Shown one piece after another: positions 12,843 to 27,410 of a DNA stretch of 64,000 nt. The stretch's first letter is position 1. Every line of letters begins with the position of its first letter. The DNA is from Cercis canadensis (Eukaryota > Streptophyta > Magnoliopsida > Fabales > Fabaceae). The translations under genes and the position numbers were made by a program. The notes under the pieces are model-generated. The model worked only from the letters and a program-made list of their open reading frames with translations. It searched no databases and had not been told where the DNA came from. Where the stretch lies: the NCBI GenBank assembly GCA_003255065.1, contig QAOA01003536.1, positions 71,059-135,058 of the forward strand, written 5' to 3'.

Positions 12843-13599
12843 TGCCATTTCTGCTGCTTACTTGGGAGCACATCCAATCAAAGCCAATACCTCTTATCAC
12901 CTTGGAGTTTCCACCTTCTGTTAGTTATCCCCCAATAATTTTGCTGTAAAAATGGCGGGATTCGCTGACACTGACGAGCTCTCAAATTTTGCCATGTAGC
13001 ATGTAAGATTCCACATTTTTTTCATCTATGAAATCCCAAAAAGCAATGCAAATTACATGTTCCTTTCATCATTCCTTACGTGATCTGTAAACCAAAAGTC
13101 TCAACTTCATGCCATGATTTTATCTTCTAGTAGTTGTGTTACAGAATGTTAATTGGCATACATGGAGCTTGGTCTTGTCTGATGCTCTTCATTCTAGGTT
13201 TCCTCAATTCCAAGTTTTGGTTGTTATTGTAAAGACAAAATCAAAACCAGTTGTAACATAATTAAATAGAATATATCCTTATGAATTTTCCCACTCTCTC
13301 AAATAACCCATATCGGGATTTTGTTAAGGATTGTAAAGACAAAATCTAAACATATTGTATCAAAATTAAATGGAATATTTCCCACTTTATTATTAAGAAT
13401 ACCAATTCAATGTACATTGCAGATCCAAGTGAAAGATTTCCATCTCTACAACAAATTTATTAATACAATCTCAATGCCAAAGAAAAATGGAAATGGTATA
13501 TTGCCTCACCTCCCTTGTCTGAGTGAAATTGGGAACAAGATTCCTATTCCTACAGTATGTTCCCTGTAAGGAGTATAATCTTCAAAAGCTACCGTGGCT
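12843..13599 (+). other. 3' flank of the DUF1279-like gene, with a local imperfect repeat
   Basis: This holds the 3' UTR and convergent spacer toward SAC3C. Two related segments of about 55 bp begin at 13228 and 13330 (shared attgtaaagacaaaatc). A further 28-bp string, gtaaggagtataatcttcaa onward, at about 13567 recurs almost exactly at 17357 inside SAC3C intron 3. No gene is seen. Confidence 0.5.
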
Positions 13600-13662
13600 G
13601 AGTAGTACTGAAGTCGTCTTAAGGGCTTTTGGATTCCATTTTCGAACTCAGAGTCATAGCCA
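13589..13662 (+). pseudogene. tRNA-Leu(UAA)-like remnant
   Basis: An A-box-like stretch (gtggctgagtagt), a stem AAGTC/GGCTT enclosing a loop with TAA in the anticodon position, and a T-loop-like ttcgaac occur at roughly tRNA spacing. The ends gcta and tagc can pair. The T stem does not pair well and the acceptor stem is only partly paired. I read it as a decayed tRNA or a tRNA-derived SINE head, not a working tRNA. Confidence 0.3.
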
Positions 13663-14064
13663 AAGTACAAATAAAAAAATAAAAAAGTAACTTCCCCTGT
13701 TTCATGTGAAGCCTTAATGCTATTAATATTAATCAGTTAAATAGAACCCAAAGTCATTGATGTGCATAATTTGAAAGAGATGCCAGCTTTTATCTCTGAT
13801 CTCTAATGCTGCTCGTAATATACACCTAAATNGAGTAGTACTGAAGTCGTCTTAAGGGCTTTTGGATTCCATTTTCGAACCCAAAGTCATAGCCAAAGTA
13901 CAAATAAAAAAATAAAAAAGTAACTTCCCCTGTTTCATGTGAAGCCTTAATGCTATTAATATTAATCAGTTAAATAGAACCCAAAGTCATTGATGTGCAT
14001 AATTTGAAAGAGATGCCAGCTTTTATCTCTGATCTCTAATGCTGCTCGTAATATACACCTAAAT
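13600..14064 (+). repeat. 232-bp direct duplication joined by one N
   Basis: Copy 1 (13600-13831) and copy 2 (13833-14064) have equal length and differ at about two positions (aactcagagtc versus aacccaaagtc). The N is at 13832. This is most likely an unmerged contig overlap in the spacer between the DUF1279-like gene and SAC3C. Confidence 0.9.
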
Positions 14065-14129
14065 AGTTTATCACTTGATACAACATGCATCCATCCATGA
14101 TGAATCATAGTGTCATGGAATCCCCAGAA

Positions 14130-14187
14130 TTTTCTTTGTCAAGGCAAAGTGATGAAGGTTTCTTTGTCAAGGCAAAGTGATGAAGGT
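14130..14187 (+). repeat. 28-bp tandem duplication in the SAC3C 3' region
   Basis: The unit tttctttgtcaaggcaaagt plus gatgaagg occurs twice, head to tail. It lies just past the SAC3C stop on the minus strand, so it may be in the 3' UTR. Within the unit, ctttg.caaag can form a small hairpin. Confidence 0.85.
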
Positions 14188-14289
14188 GGTTGTGATCATC
14201 CTTCACTTGAATCATTCTGACTCAAGTTGATTCATCAAGCTTGTTCCCATCTCCCACTGAAACGCATACATGACAGGCAGGCTCTCAAG

Positions 14290-17200
14290 TTACTTTTCAA
14301 ATTCTTCCAAACCCAAGAAACTGTAGCTCTGGAACCCACCTTTGGGATGACAAAAGGTGGTCTGCTTTGTGGGTAGTAACTTATTTCCAGATTCATCTGT
14401 ACATGTCTCAAGGCCACAGGCATTGCAGAAGGACACAACATCTGATTCCTATAATACAGAGTTCAAAGTTAAAACTAATAAGTTGTAGCAGCTCTTAATG
14501 ATCCTCATTGTGTGTGCATGTGTGTCTGTGCACACCTTAGTCAATTGCATTCAATAGAATTCATACCTTCATCATCAAGAGTTTTGAAAGGTCTACCAGA
14601 GGATATGGGTGAAGCTTGTAGCCACCAAAATTTATACAAGACAAAGCCATCGCACGAACCTTTTACAATGAAAAATATATGTAAGCAAAACCCTTATCAT
14701 TATGAAGTTTAAGCAAGAGACAGATATCACAAGAATCACCGACAAGTTATGTTATCATAGCAACATTAAAAATCCACTAGTTAAGAACTATAGGTAAACT
14801 TCACAGAAAAATAGGTAAACTACTTATGAAGAATAGATATCATGATCTCATGTGCAAACAATATCCAGAAAGCTGAACAAGGTACCAAAAAACAATGGCC
14901 ACAGCATTTGCCTGTAACTACACTTATTTTCCTACATGGTTTCACTTCTATCAATGAACATTGGCGCAGCAGTCTTCTTTTCTGTTTTTTTTTGGTTTTT
15001 CCTTCCCCCCAATGCTGAGAGCAGATCCAGGTAGTTGTGAAAGACAGGAAAGGATGCACTGTTAAAGAATTAGACATCAAAGGTCAAAATTTCCAGAAGG
15101 TATAGCAGGAAGGTGCCAGTATTTATTTTTGGGATGGATCTTTGGCACGATAAAGTGCCCCTGAAGTAGCCTTTTCATCCTGGACTAATATGTAGGGTGC
15201 GTATTCACAGGGAAAATTCATCTAACAGTAAGTGGTTATGATCAATGGATATCGTCATTTTACCCATGGTTTGCGCAAAATCTTGTTTTGATTATCTGGT
15301 TATGCTGAGTTATGGAGATATTAGCATCAGTAAAAGGTGAGTTGTAGGCCTATGAAAAATGCCAATTGGAAGGCATTTTGATCTGAGTTAATTGGAACAG
15401 CAGGCATGAGAGATAAGACCCTGAGGCGCAGAATTTTTGGTAGAAAACTGAAAATTTCTACTATCCCCTGTCATTGATTGGCTATGCGTATTTTTTCTCT
15501 GGCACTCACTTATTCTGTAGAGCTTTCCTTTTAGCTGCCAATAAATAGCTTTCAAGGGATATTCTTAGACAGCTATACCAAGGGAAAGACATTTCATTCT
15601 ATGATAAAGAAGATACTTATCAAGAAAAGCAATAAGCATAAGGCAAGCAGGCAAGCATGCAGTCAAACACAGACAGAGTACCTATACAAATGCATGCAAG
15701 ATTATTAGGGAAAGAAGGTAGTGTCCAGGTATAGTTACTTCATTGATATAAGGCTCCAAAATGCAGTACTGCAGATATGACGCCTGAGCTGCTGCAGTGC
15801 AGAAGTGCTTATAATTACCAATCCGGTAAGAGCTGTCAAGAGAAAAGAGAATCCACCAATTAACAGGCAAGCACAATTGTTGCCATATTAAGAAGAAGGG
15901 AATTAAAAAAAAAAAAAAAACTGGAAAAGTCAATTAAACATTAATTTTGAAAAAGTTAGATCACTTGAAAACTAGTGGATGATCAGGAGAAAGGATACCG
16001 TAAAATTCTCCTGGCAAAACACATTTCTTTTGACTTCAACACTGAATCAGATACACGACTAAACCACAAAGAAAGTGACTCCCCCTGTAGATCAGAAATA
16101 GCTAGAATTCAATGACTTATGACCCAATACAAGACTGCAATTAAGAATAAAGAGAGAAAAATTAATCACAGCAAAGATATAGAGATTAACTGTTGGTTTT
16201 CTGTAAGAACCAACATGAAGAAGCACATATAATGAGTGGAACTCAGCTTCATTCTCATATGCATCATTTGAATTTCGATTTGCTTCATACAGATTGAATA
16301 GAGATGCCAATGTCTTTGTAAGTTGTTCCATGTTGAGATGATGCATTGATGCTATGTTTGGATCACTCATACAACATCGAAGCTTGTAATGTGATATAAC
16401 ATGAAATTTCACCTGCATGAGTAAAGATATTAATCAGCACACTATCTGAATTTCATGGCTTCAAAGGCTGTGAAAAATATATATATCATTTCCAAAGAAC
16501 GTAAAGTCCATGCTTCAACAAGAATAGTATCTCAGAATATACTACAATTATTATTCCTGATGTATGATTTAAAAACCACTAGTGTCAGACATGCAGAACT
16601 ACTAAGTGACAATAAAGTGACAGACATTTGAAGTCCTAAAACTGACCCATCTCCTTGGTTCATACAGAGAGAAGAAGGGGGTTGGGGGTGGGGGTGGGGG
16701 TGNAGAAGGGGGTTGGGGGTTGGGGGTGGGGGGCTAATGCAATTGGACCTGAAGTTTGTTGGCTAGAATTTGTGTTTACAGTCAAGTAAATGCACTGAAC
16801 CTTGATTTGATTGCAGATTTCATTACATGTGTTAAAACATAATAACTTCTGCATCTTTTATGCAAAGAGTGGGCCTTCCAATTAGAGTTAAACATGAAGT
16901 TGCAAAGTCTTGCATTAGGAAACCTCAAACTTAACCTATCTATCTACACATGGTTATAAAAGAAGATTAACCTCAACAGATGATGGAAATTAATAAAGTA
17001 CATAAATCAAATATATTGAAAACCATACCATTTCCTCATACAAGTAGATTGCTTTCTCATTCACAATATTTTGCATACTTAGATCTTGTCGTACAGACCT
17101 TGTCCTATCAAAGACGAAGTCATGAACCACTTCAAAAGGATGTTCATTAGAATCCAACAAGCTCAAAAGGTACTTTACAGTGTCTTCCAAAACGGGCAGA

Positions 17201-20137
17201 GGCCGTATATCAGATGCTTGCACATCCTTGACTGATAAGGTTCTACAAAACTAATAAGAGAAATGGAATATGAAAGGGTGCAAAAGTAATAGATATTCAA
17301 TAACCAAGGGGATAACCCCGAAAGAAAAAGATATCAAATCAACAATGACATGCATGTAAGGAGTATAATCTTCAAAAACTACAATAATGCCAAAATAACA
17401 AAGTCAATCACATGGTTTTCGAAGTTTAACATCACAATACATCATGTAAAACATCACATTTTATTATACTTATCTTTCAAAAACATACTTTAAATCATAA
17501 TGCCACTTTCTTGCAAGAATTAAGTATCAGCCTTGAAGGTAATAAAGAATATAAAAATCTATGAAACAGATAATATGCAAATGGAGATGACTACTATATG
17601 GAGTTTCCCTATAGATCAAATTCCAAGGATAGTGATGATACAAAAAGATCAACCAAGACCCCTAGTAAGTGCCATGCAATAGGATTAACGCCAACAACTT
17701 GTTGGAAATGTATAAGGGCAATAAGCATTATTTCCTGATGTATATAGTCCGTGTTTAAAAACTCGTCAAATTTGGGAATTGGGATATTGGCTTTTGCAGT
17801 TCACAGTTGTTAGCTTGGAGTATCTGAATAAGTCATTTGGTATCTTTTAGCGAGCCATGGGTTCCTTTGTCCCTAACACTTAGGATGTGTTTGAACAACT
17901 GAAAATTTCAGCATTGAAAATTTGGTACTGACCTTTTAGTGTTGAAAATTTAAGCAGTGAATTTGTATCATATGAAAAGATTTTCATTTCAAATCCTAGA
18001 CGTGAATTGAAGGAAATTTTGGCACTTAAATAAAATAAATCAGGCTATAATGAAGCAAACTATTGTCCATTAATAATTTGAATAAGGAAAGGATTGCTGC
18101 CGAAAGCATTCAGCAACCCACGATATGCTGAATGTTCTCAGCAGTTTTTCACTTAAATTCAATTTTGGCTAGGTATTAACAAACACCACTAAAACATTTT
18201 GGGTACTGAATATTTTTATTTTCAGCACTGAAATGAGTTTTTAAACAGACCCTTACAGTGTTTTATGATATTGTACTTGGTACCATTATAGTGCAATGCA
18301 AATTGCAAGTTCAAAGTGGCTCCTCGACAGACATTCAATGCAATGGACAAGCCTATTAGTTTGAGGGTCCCACATAGTTATCTCGTGTTTCATGCTTCAG
18401 GAGTTGCTTATACTCTCTTCTCTCTGATTACTACCTAAGTTTCTTATTAATCAGATCTAAATTTTTCTTTTATAAAAGAAATTTTATTAGAAAAGAAAAA
18501 TAGAGAAAAAAATAACCTAAAAGACTGACAAAAATAAATCAATTAAGACCAATTTAGGCAGATTCCCCCGTGAGGATAAGACCCCCACAAAGGGGTCAGA
18601 AGCAAAGAGGCACTAATATTGAATAACTTGATAAACCTAATTAAACAATACACCCCTGATTCAGCATACAACCAACAAATATCTTAGACGCATGATTGTT
18701 GTATCAATCATATTTAACCATATATAATCATTTCAGTCTCCAGTTCCTAACTTCCTATAGGTTTCACCGTATACTGGTAGAAATAGCAACATTAATTTAC
18801 TTTACACACTTCCGTATTTGTGTCCTTAAATGCACTGCTGATCAACTAAAATAACTTGAGATCTATTTCAGCATGATGCTTGTAAGTAGTATCCTTTCTA
18901 AAGCAGATAAAAGTGTACTCTCAAGGAGGTAAAATCAGATAAAATAGGAGAAAAGTTTGGTCTTACCTTTTTCACTGCAAGACATGGGGATGATTTTCTA
19001 GGATTACCATTTAGCCTCTCAAAGACTGCCAAATCCCGTAGTTGCTCACGCAGGATCCTCTCTTTCTCTGTCAGATTTAAGTGAAAACGTTAGAAATGGA
19101 AGTTTAAGGCAGATGTACTTTATCCACACTCCTTGCAAAGCATAATAGCAACTGAAAGTTTCTTATCATGCAAAACAGGTTAGACCATGGTTACCAAATA
19201 TAAATCAATGAAGTTATCTATGTCATATTTAAGCTCGATTCATGATCTTAAGAGTGAACAACACACCTTATTGAGACAAATATGTACTTATTAATTCACC
19301 TAGTACAGGGGAACCCCTTTTATTTCTGCCTTTTCTTCTGCTTTCTTTTTTCTACAGCCAATATACAAACGAGACAAATATAAACCCTGATTTTCAATAA
19401 ATGAACTATAATAAACCCATTATACCCATTACACCAAAAAGATCACTTTATTCCTTTTCAGTGAAGTGCTTCTTAAACTCCATCGTCTCACCAACAATAC
19501 AGTGTGACATCAACATCATCTTCTTCAAAGGCATCAATTTCAGCAAAGTACTTAACTTCATTCCAACAACTTTGAATACAATGTGAACAGGTAAAGTCTG
19601 TAAATATCACTGTGACCAAACAAAATGCTCTAGTACCCAAGTGGAAACCGTTTAACGCCAATTACCTTAGTTCTCTTACCAAAATCCAAAGCGCTCCCTC
19701 CTTGTAGTGAAATTGATTTTTTTTTTAACCAAAAAAAAAAAAAANAAAAAAAAAAAGATATTGAATGAGCTAATCTAATCAAATCTACAAGTGCTGGCTT
19801 CCAAAAATGATCACATTAACAACACCACCAGCATGAAATTGAACTTTTTTTTGCAATTTCTTTTTCTTTTACCTGGGCACATACAAGGACAAGTTCCAGC
19901 TATAGAAGCAAAATTGGAACAGCTTTCTGCATCTACATCTTCTTCTTGAGCGTAGTTTCTGGAATTCAAGCCACGGGCTTTATCTGAATCACTGGTAGAA
20001 GGAGTACCCCTTCGGGATAAAGGTGTAAACTTGGCATGTTGGGTCGGATTCGGCGGTAATTTCTGGCCGCGAGGACGTGCTGATTCGGAGAAAGAAGAAG
20101 AAAAAGGGTTTCGATTCCGAGGTCGGCGACTCTCCAT
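14290..20137 (-). CDS. SAC3C: SAC3 family protein C (SAC3/GANP domain), 8 exons, 413 aa
   Basis: Exons are 20137-19873, 19067-18967, 17250-17029, 16412-16191, 16084-15999, 15832-15739, 14659-14567 and 14448-14290. All phases are consistent. The protein opens with [12 protein letters not shown] and a disordered basic/Ser region. It then has the SAC3 signature [16 protein letters not shown] (about residues 80-95), [13 protein letters not shown] and [16 protein letters not shown], followed by [39 protein letters not shown] and the C-terminal [15 protein letters not shown]3/GANP proteins form the scaffold of TREX-2-like mRNA export complexes at the nuclear pore. Plant SAC3C is a short member of about 400 residues, and this length fits. 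The first in-frame ATG (20137) was chosen. It is head-to-tail with the NAC gene upstream and convergent with the DUF1279-like gene. Confidence 0.93.
16673..16733 (+). repeat. G-rich repeat (quadruplex-capable) with an N, in a SAC3C intron
   Basis: Runs of five or more G separated by T or TT form two copies of about 30 bp around the N at 16703. The plus strand could form a G-quadruplex. The SAC3C transcript would carry the C-rich strand. The duplication around the N may again be an assembly join at difficult sequence. Confidence 0.8.
17870..18256. mobile_element. hAT-like MITE in SAC3C intron 2
   Basis: The left end taggatgtgtttgaacaact and the right end tttttaaacagaccctta are imperfect inverted repeats of the GGGTCTGTTT type common in plant hAT-derived MITEs. 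Inside, aactgaaaatttcagc and cagcactgaaatgagttttt extend the match. No clean 8-bp target duplication was found. About 385 bp, no coding capacity. Confidence 0.6.
19727..19757 (+). repeat. Poly-A run with N in a SAC3C intron
   Basis: About 26 A interrupted by an N at 19745, immediately after a T9 run. Its length is not reliable in a draft assembly. Confidence 0.9.
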
Positions 20138-21249
20138 GATAGTTAGCTCACTCTTTGTCAAGGGTATGACTAATTGACTGCACTTCTGTTGCTAATGGCT
20201 ATGTGTGTATATTTTTACACAATTTCATGTTACTGAAGAACGCGCAGAGTGTAACGGTGGATAACTGTAACAGAAAAACGAAAAATAAAAGAATTTATTA
20301 TTATAATGGTAATTGCTGAGACTCGGCATAAAAAAAATATTTTTTAAGTGGCTATCATAAAATATAAAATGATTAAAACACTCGTGTTATGTGACTATTT
20401 CACATAATCTCAGAACTAATGATATATTTCATAAGCATCAATTGTAATAAGAAAAAAAATCTTTCGATCGAAAATCAGCATATGAGGGTTTCCCTATGGT
20501 TCAATCAAGATTATGCTTTTCTAATTAGAATTTTTTAAAAAATAAAAAATTTGCTTACATAGTGCCCCCATGGCAAGATCTTCTGTATATTAGAAAAAAG
20601 TTACAAATTACAGTCTTCTATGAATTAAATGCCACATTCAGAGCCAATATACCGTACAAACTATTCTTCATACTGCCCCCTTTCACTGAAGGATCTGTTA
20701 TTAACCTTCAAATAGAAACAAGGCTTGATGCTAGCAATCTTGCCACCTTCATCATCACTCCTCAACAATTCAACTATGCATTTACTTCCAGAATGCCAAG
20801 AAATGCACAAAATGCATGAAGCATTTTCCCTAAACCCAAAACCCAATAAGTGGCAAACTTATCTTAGAAGACACTGAGATTCACTTCCACAAGTTTTTAG
20901 GTAATCCAAATCCACAGTCTACTACTAAACAGTAGGCATAAAAGATTTTAGTCAATTTTCAGAGGAAAACAGACTTGTTAGTAAAATTACTAGACCATTC
21001 TAGAGATATCTTCAAGAAGAGACTCCAATTAACCAAGCTCTAATAAACTTTATGGTATAAGCATTTTGCTATATGATCTCCCTTTCTTGTAAAGAGTAAG
21101 AAAAGCAATCTCTTTCTATCATCAAAGATAATCCATCCTTTGTTCATTACTAATACAACAACTGGGGAGAAGGAATGAAGATAAGCACACATCCCCTTAA
21201 AAACCATAGTTTTCAGAACTCAATCATTTAAAACAACAAAAAGCTTCTC
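20138..21249. other. Spacer between SAC3C and the NAC alpha gene
   Basis: About 1.1 kb. It should hold the SAC3C promoter (near 20140-20400) and the NAC alpha 3' UTR (21249 downward on the minus strand). The open frames at 20562-20846 show no family features and are not called. Confidence 0.5.
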
Positions 21250-23270
<2,021 letters not shown>

Positions 23271-25761
23271 GTCTAGATAATCTCAGTCCTAAAGCTATAC
23301 TATGAATCTGACCCTGTTCCAGCAAAAACCCTAAAACCCCAAAATTTGAGTACGAGAATGCTGCTAAGCTGCTTGATGAGAACTGAAAGGGGACCATTTT
23401 ATATGCACCGTTAGGTGTTTGGTGGAATGACGATAGCGGCATTGCCTGTTTTTTTTTTTTGTTGCGCCGACAGAGTAAGAGTGGCATTGTCATATATGGC
23501 CTTTGGGAATTTGGGGGTTGGTGATGATGATTGGGCTGTACCTTGACATGGGCTGGGCTAGATTTGGAAATTGGAAAATCCAAACCATGGCTAAAACCAT
23601 AACCAAAAAAACAAAACAAAAAAAGAAAGAAAACATTTTTGGTTTATAAAAGTGCCCTTGGCTAATTCTATTGGAACTTGCAGAAACTCACAACAATGTG
23701 TCTAAACTCTAAAGTTATAAGCAAGTGTTTTGTTTATTTAAGTAAGTTTTGGCTGAAACTCTACCAAGTAAGTATTATTGATAAAATTTACAAAAAACAA
23801 TTGATTAATTTGCCTACTCATGTATGATAGGAAATCCCTTTTGGTGTAAAAGATTTGTATATTTCTCAAGAACCAAAGACAAGTAGCTAGGATGAGTACA
23901 CAAAAAGTAGACAAGTAGCTAGAAATCCATTTTATTATGTCAGTTAAATAATCTACACTACAGTGGAGAAAGGTATTACTCCTTTGCTTTCTATTTATGT
24001 TTCAAAACTACAAAATAATCATAGAGCTTATTCGTTGTTCTTTACAAGAGAGCTTTAAAGACTATATAAAACCTAATCTAACTTATTTATTTTTAAACTA
24101 ATTAAAAACAGAGCATATTAGTTCTGTCCAAGTTAATCTATTAAAGTAAATAAATTATGTGCTGATTAGAAAATTTAATTATGTATCAATGGTAAACTTT
24201 GTTGGCCCCAAAATTTAATGTAACAAGTTTTGACGAAGACAAATATGCGCATTATTAAATACTTTAGCTTTGTACGTAAAGATCATGTTTAAATCTTGCT
24301 CGTGATAAGGTTTAAGAATGATAAATTTATGCAATTATTATATGATATATCCAATTGCAAGTATAAAATATGTATCACAATACATGCTTTTTTCTTTTTC
24401 TTTTTTTTTTTACTTAAGATAGTTGGTCAAATGGTTAAAGTTTTTATTTTGAAGTTAGGGAAGTTTGAACTTAGAATATGGGAATGAGGAACAGTCTTAA
24501 GGTTGGAGGCGACTCCATTGAGCCAAAGTCTCTCCTCTAATATATGCTTATTTGAATGATATTCATGATATGTTTGTACATTGAATCAATGGCACATTTG
24601 AATCATGCATGTTAGTCATATATCTTAAAGTATTGAGTTACCAAAGAATATTGTATAATGAATTGAACCAACTTGCAAAGGATACACTTTCATACAAATA
24701 ATCCAAGGGAAAAGAGTGTGCATTGACACAAGAGTTTGGAAGATTGGTATCATTTTAATAGTCAAGAGATATTCAAAAGCATGTACTCATTTGAAGATAA
24801 ATAAACAACTTTAAAAGAATGAAATGCTCAGAGAACTAAATGGAGTAAGAGAATGTAATCAATTAAGGAAATTAATGCAAAGAAAAAGTAAATTCTATAT
24901 TGAAAACTTAGAATCTCTTTGTAAAGAAATGTGTTTCTATACTTTCAAACCTAAAAAAAACGATGGTTTTAAACTCACTTTCACATTCAAGCAACCTTGT
25001 AAGATGTTTTTGAACCAGTCATGCATGCTAAAAGTTTAATTATATTTGCTTTTGGGTTAATGGCTTTATGACTACATAGCCTCCTTGAGGTTACAAGTCA
25101 AATTCATAAAACTAGAAATTGATTTCATAAGATCACTCTCAGGCATAGTTGTAAAACTAGGATAGGTCATTGACCTAAAGAGCATGACCATGTCACTGTG
25201 TTACTAGTTCAACCACATAAATAAAATTAAAAAAACTATATCAATATTTTAAAACACATATTACATTAACAAATTAATACATTACTAAAAATAAAATCAA
25301 TGTATATATAAAACTTAACTCACAAGACTCAAAATATAATAAGAATACAATCCATATCTAACACAAGCCATGTCATAAAAAAAATAAAACATGAACTATA
25401 GCATTATAGATAAAGCATTTTCCATAAGTATATTTCATATTGCAATTAGGTCTAGATTTTTACAAATATATATGCTCTTTAAGTCTACCACAAAGAAGTT
25501 GACTAAAATGAAAATTCTACTTCTAAGATTATATTGAGGGTTTTTTGAGTGTAAAACTCCAAACGAGTCAACTTGCATAGACTATAACAAATTTACCTAC
25601 CCTTACAACCAAAAAGCAAAAATACTCACCTATCTAGACTATAAATTCAAGATTATTTTACTCAGCAAAACAAATTATCAATTATTTTGATAACCTAATT
25701 TCAGAAATTTATAGGAAACTGAATTTAACTACAATCTATTTTACAAAAGGAAAAAAATTAC
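23271..25761. other. Intergenic region upstream of the NAC gene, no supported gene
   Basis: The first 150 bp upstream of 23270 is the probable 5' UTR and promoter of the NAC gene. The rest is AT-rich. A polymerase III-like phrase (ttggtcaaatggttaaag at 24423, then ggaagtttgaactt) could be a SINE remnant, but I cannot delimit it. A 71-codon frame at 24824-25039 has no recognisable features and is not called. Confidence 0.5.
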
Positions 25762-25974
25762 CTCAAATTGTGGCGGTGTGCGTAATTGAAAGATTTCGTC
25801 AATGGCGGGCTCCGCGGGGACCACTTGTCCTCGGCGGCGGCGGCGGTAGTATGTAATACTAGACAGAGAAATAAATAAAAAAAATAGATTAAAAAAAAGG
25901 AAGTGATAGATCTAGAGAGAGAGAGAGGGAGAGAAATAAGAGTACCGAAATAAGTGAGACCGATCCATTTCCAT
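25762..25974 (-). pseudogene. Orphan 5' gene end: two spliced-looking exons, no continuation
   Basis: The minus strand has ATG at 25974 in a strong context (accaccATGG). Exon 1 (25974-25946) ends at gtactc and exon 2 (25858-25762) ends at gtaatt. Joined they give exactly 42 codons: MEMDRSHLFRITYYRRRRRG, then QVVPAEPAIDEIFQLRTPPQ, then FE. The GC-rich CGG/CGC block stands out from the AT-rich surroundings, as does the sequence upstream, which looks like a promoter. No further exon is visible down to the NAC gene, about 2.5 kb away. I do not recognise the protein. It is probably the truncated start of a duplicated gene, or a gene with a very distant next exon. Confidence 0.45.
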
Positions 25975-26346
25975 GGTGGTTTCTTAGTGAATAGCCGATT
26001 TGCAACCTCAAAATGGGTGAGAGATTAGAAAGAAAAACCGCCTAAAAATCGAAGAGGGCGATAACTGGTTATGGCATTGGAGTCATATGATAGTGTCATG
26101 CCGAATTTATCAACACTTTACTCATGAAAAATAATGTAATAAACATCTATTAATGAAATGGTGCATTTGATTTTATGGTAAATTTGTTGCGACTTTAATT
26201 CATAGATAAAGTTTTGATGGATTTAACTTTCCTAAATTTTTAAAAAAGTTTTCACAAATTAGTAATAAGTTTGTTGACATTTGAAATTTGAAAATCCCGC
26301 CCATTTATCAATAGTTTTAGGGAAAAATGTTAAAAAATTAATAGTT

Positions 26347-27410
26347 TTAACTTTTTATTCTTTCCTGATTTCTTGTATTTTGAATTATAATTTCTTACAT
26401 TACAAGTTTGATATACATATAAATTCTTTGCTTATCAAGATGGATTTATTTTCTTATCAGCCTTATATTTACTCTAGTTTTTGGATTTTTTTTCTCATAC
26501 ATTGAGTTTTCAATTTTGATTTATTTCTTACTAAACAATTAACTTATTTCTTTATAAGTTCCATGAATTGAATGTTTTCTTTTATTTTTTGTTCAGATTA
26601 ATTTATCTTTTTATTGCTTGATAAGCAAACATTGAATTCATATATGATTTGTTTCCTATGAGTCTATGACTAGGGGAGTGTCATTATATAATTGAATATG
26701 AAAATTCTTTTCTGTTTTATTCTTTTCTCAATTTTTAAATTTCTAATTTTAAAATCTTATTTTTATGAGTTTTGTAACTTTAATTATTTGCTTATGAAGA
26801 TGGATTTATTTTCTTATCAACTTTATATTTATCTAATTTTTGAATTTTTCTGATTCATTGAGTTTTCCAATTTTTATTTTTTTCTCATTTAAAAAATTAA
26901 CATGTTACTTTATAAGTTCCATGAGTTGAATCTTTTGTTTTATTTTTTGTCTTTCAGATTAATTTATACTTTTTATTGCATTACAAGTAAATCTTGAATT
27001 CATATATACTTCCTATGAATAGGGAAGTGTATAATAAGAACAAATTATAATTTTTTTTTTTCATTTTTATTCTTTTCTCAATTTTTAAATTTCTAATTTT
27101 AATTTCTTACTTTATGAGTTTTGTAACTTTAAATTATTTGTTTAATAAGATGGAATTATTTTCTTATCAGCTTTATTTTTATCTGATTTTTGAAATTTTT
27201 TTTTCTCATTTATTGTGTGTTCAATTTATATTTAACAAATTAATTTATTTCTTTATAAGTTTCATGAGCTGGATATTTTGTTTTATATTTTAAACATATT
27301 AATTTATCTTTTTATTTCCTGACAAGTAATTCTTGAATTAATATACACTCTGGTCCATATGAGCAAGGAAGTGCCATCATATATAACAAACCTAAATTAT
27401 TTTATAATTT
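26347..27410 (+). repeat. AT-rich tandem repeat, about 355-bp unit, three copies
   Basis: The phrase gatggatttattttcttatc occurs at about 26440 and 26799, with a variant (gatggaattattttcttatc) at about 27150. Each is followed by a related tail ending tttataagttccatga and an interval with attcttttctcaatttttaa. Spacing is about 355 bp. The copies have diverged through small indels, so the array is old. No open frame crosses it. Confidence 0.75.

Noticed and set aside
14235-14441. Frame beginning [14 protein letters not shown]
   Set aside because: It is an off-frame reading of the last SAC3C exon. The correct frame gives [15 protein letters not shown] and ends at 14290.
24824-25039. 71-codon Lys/Phe-rich plus-strand frame
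   Set aside because: No homology pattern, splice signals or composition shift. It is expected by chance in AT-rich DNA.
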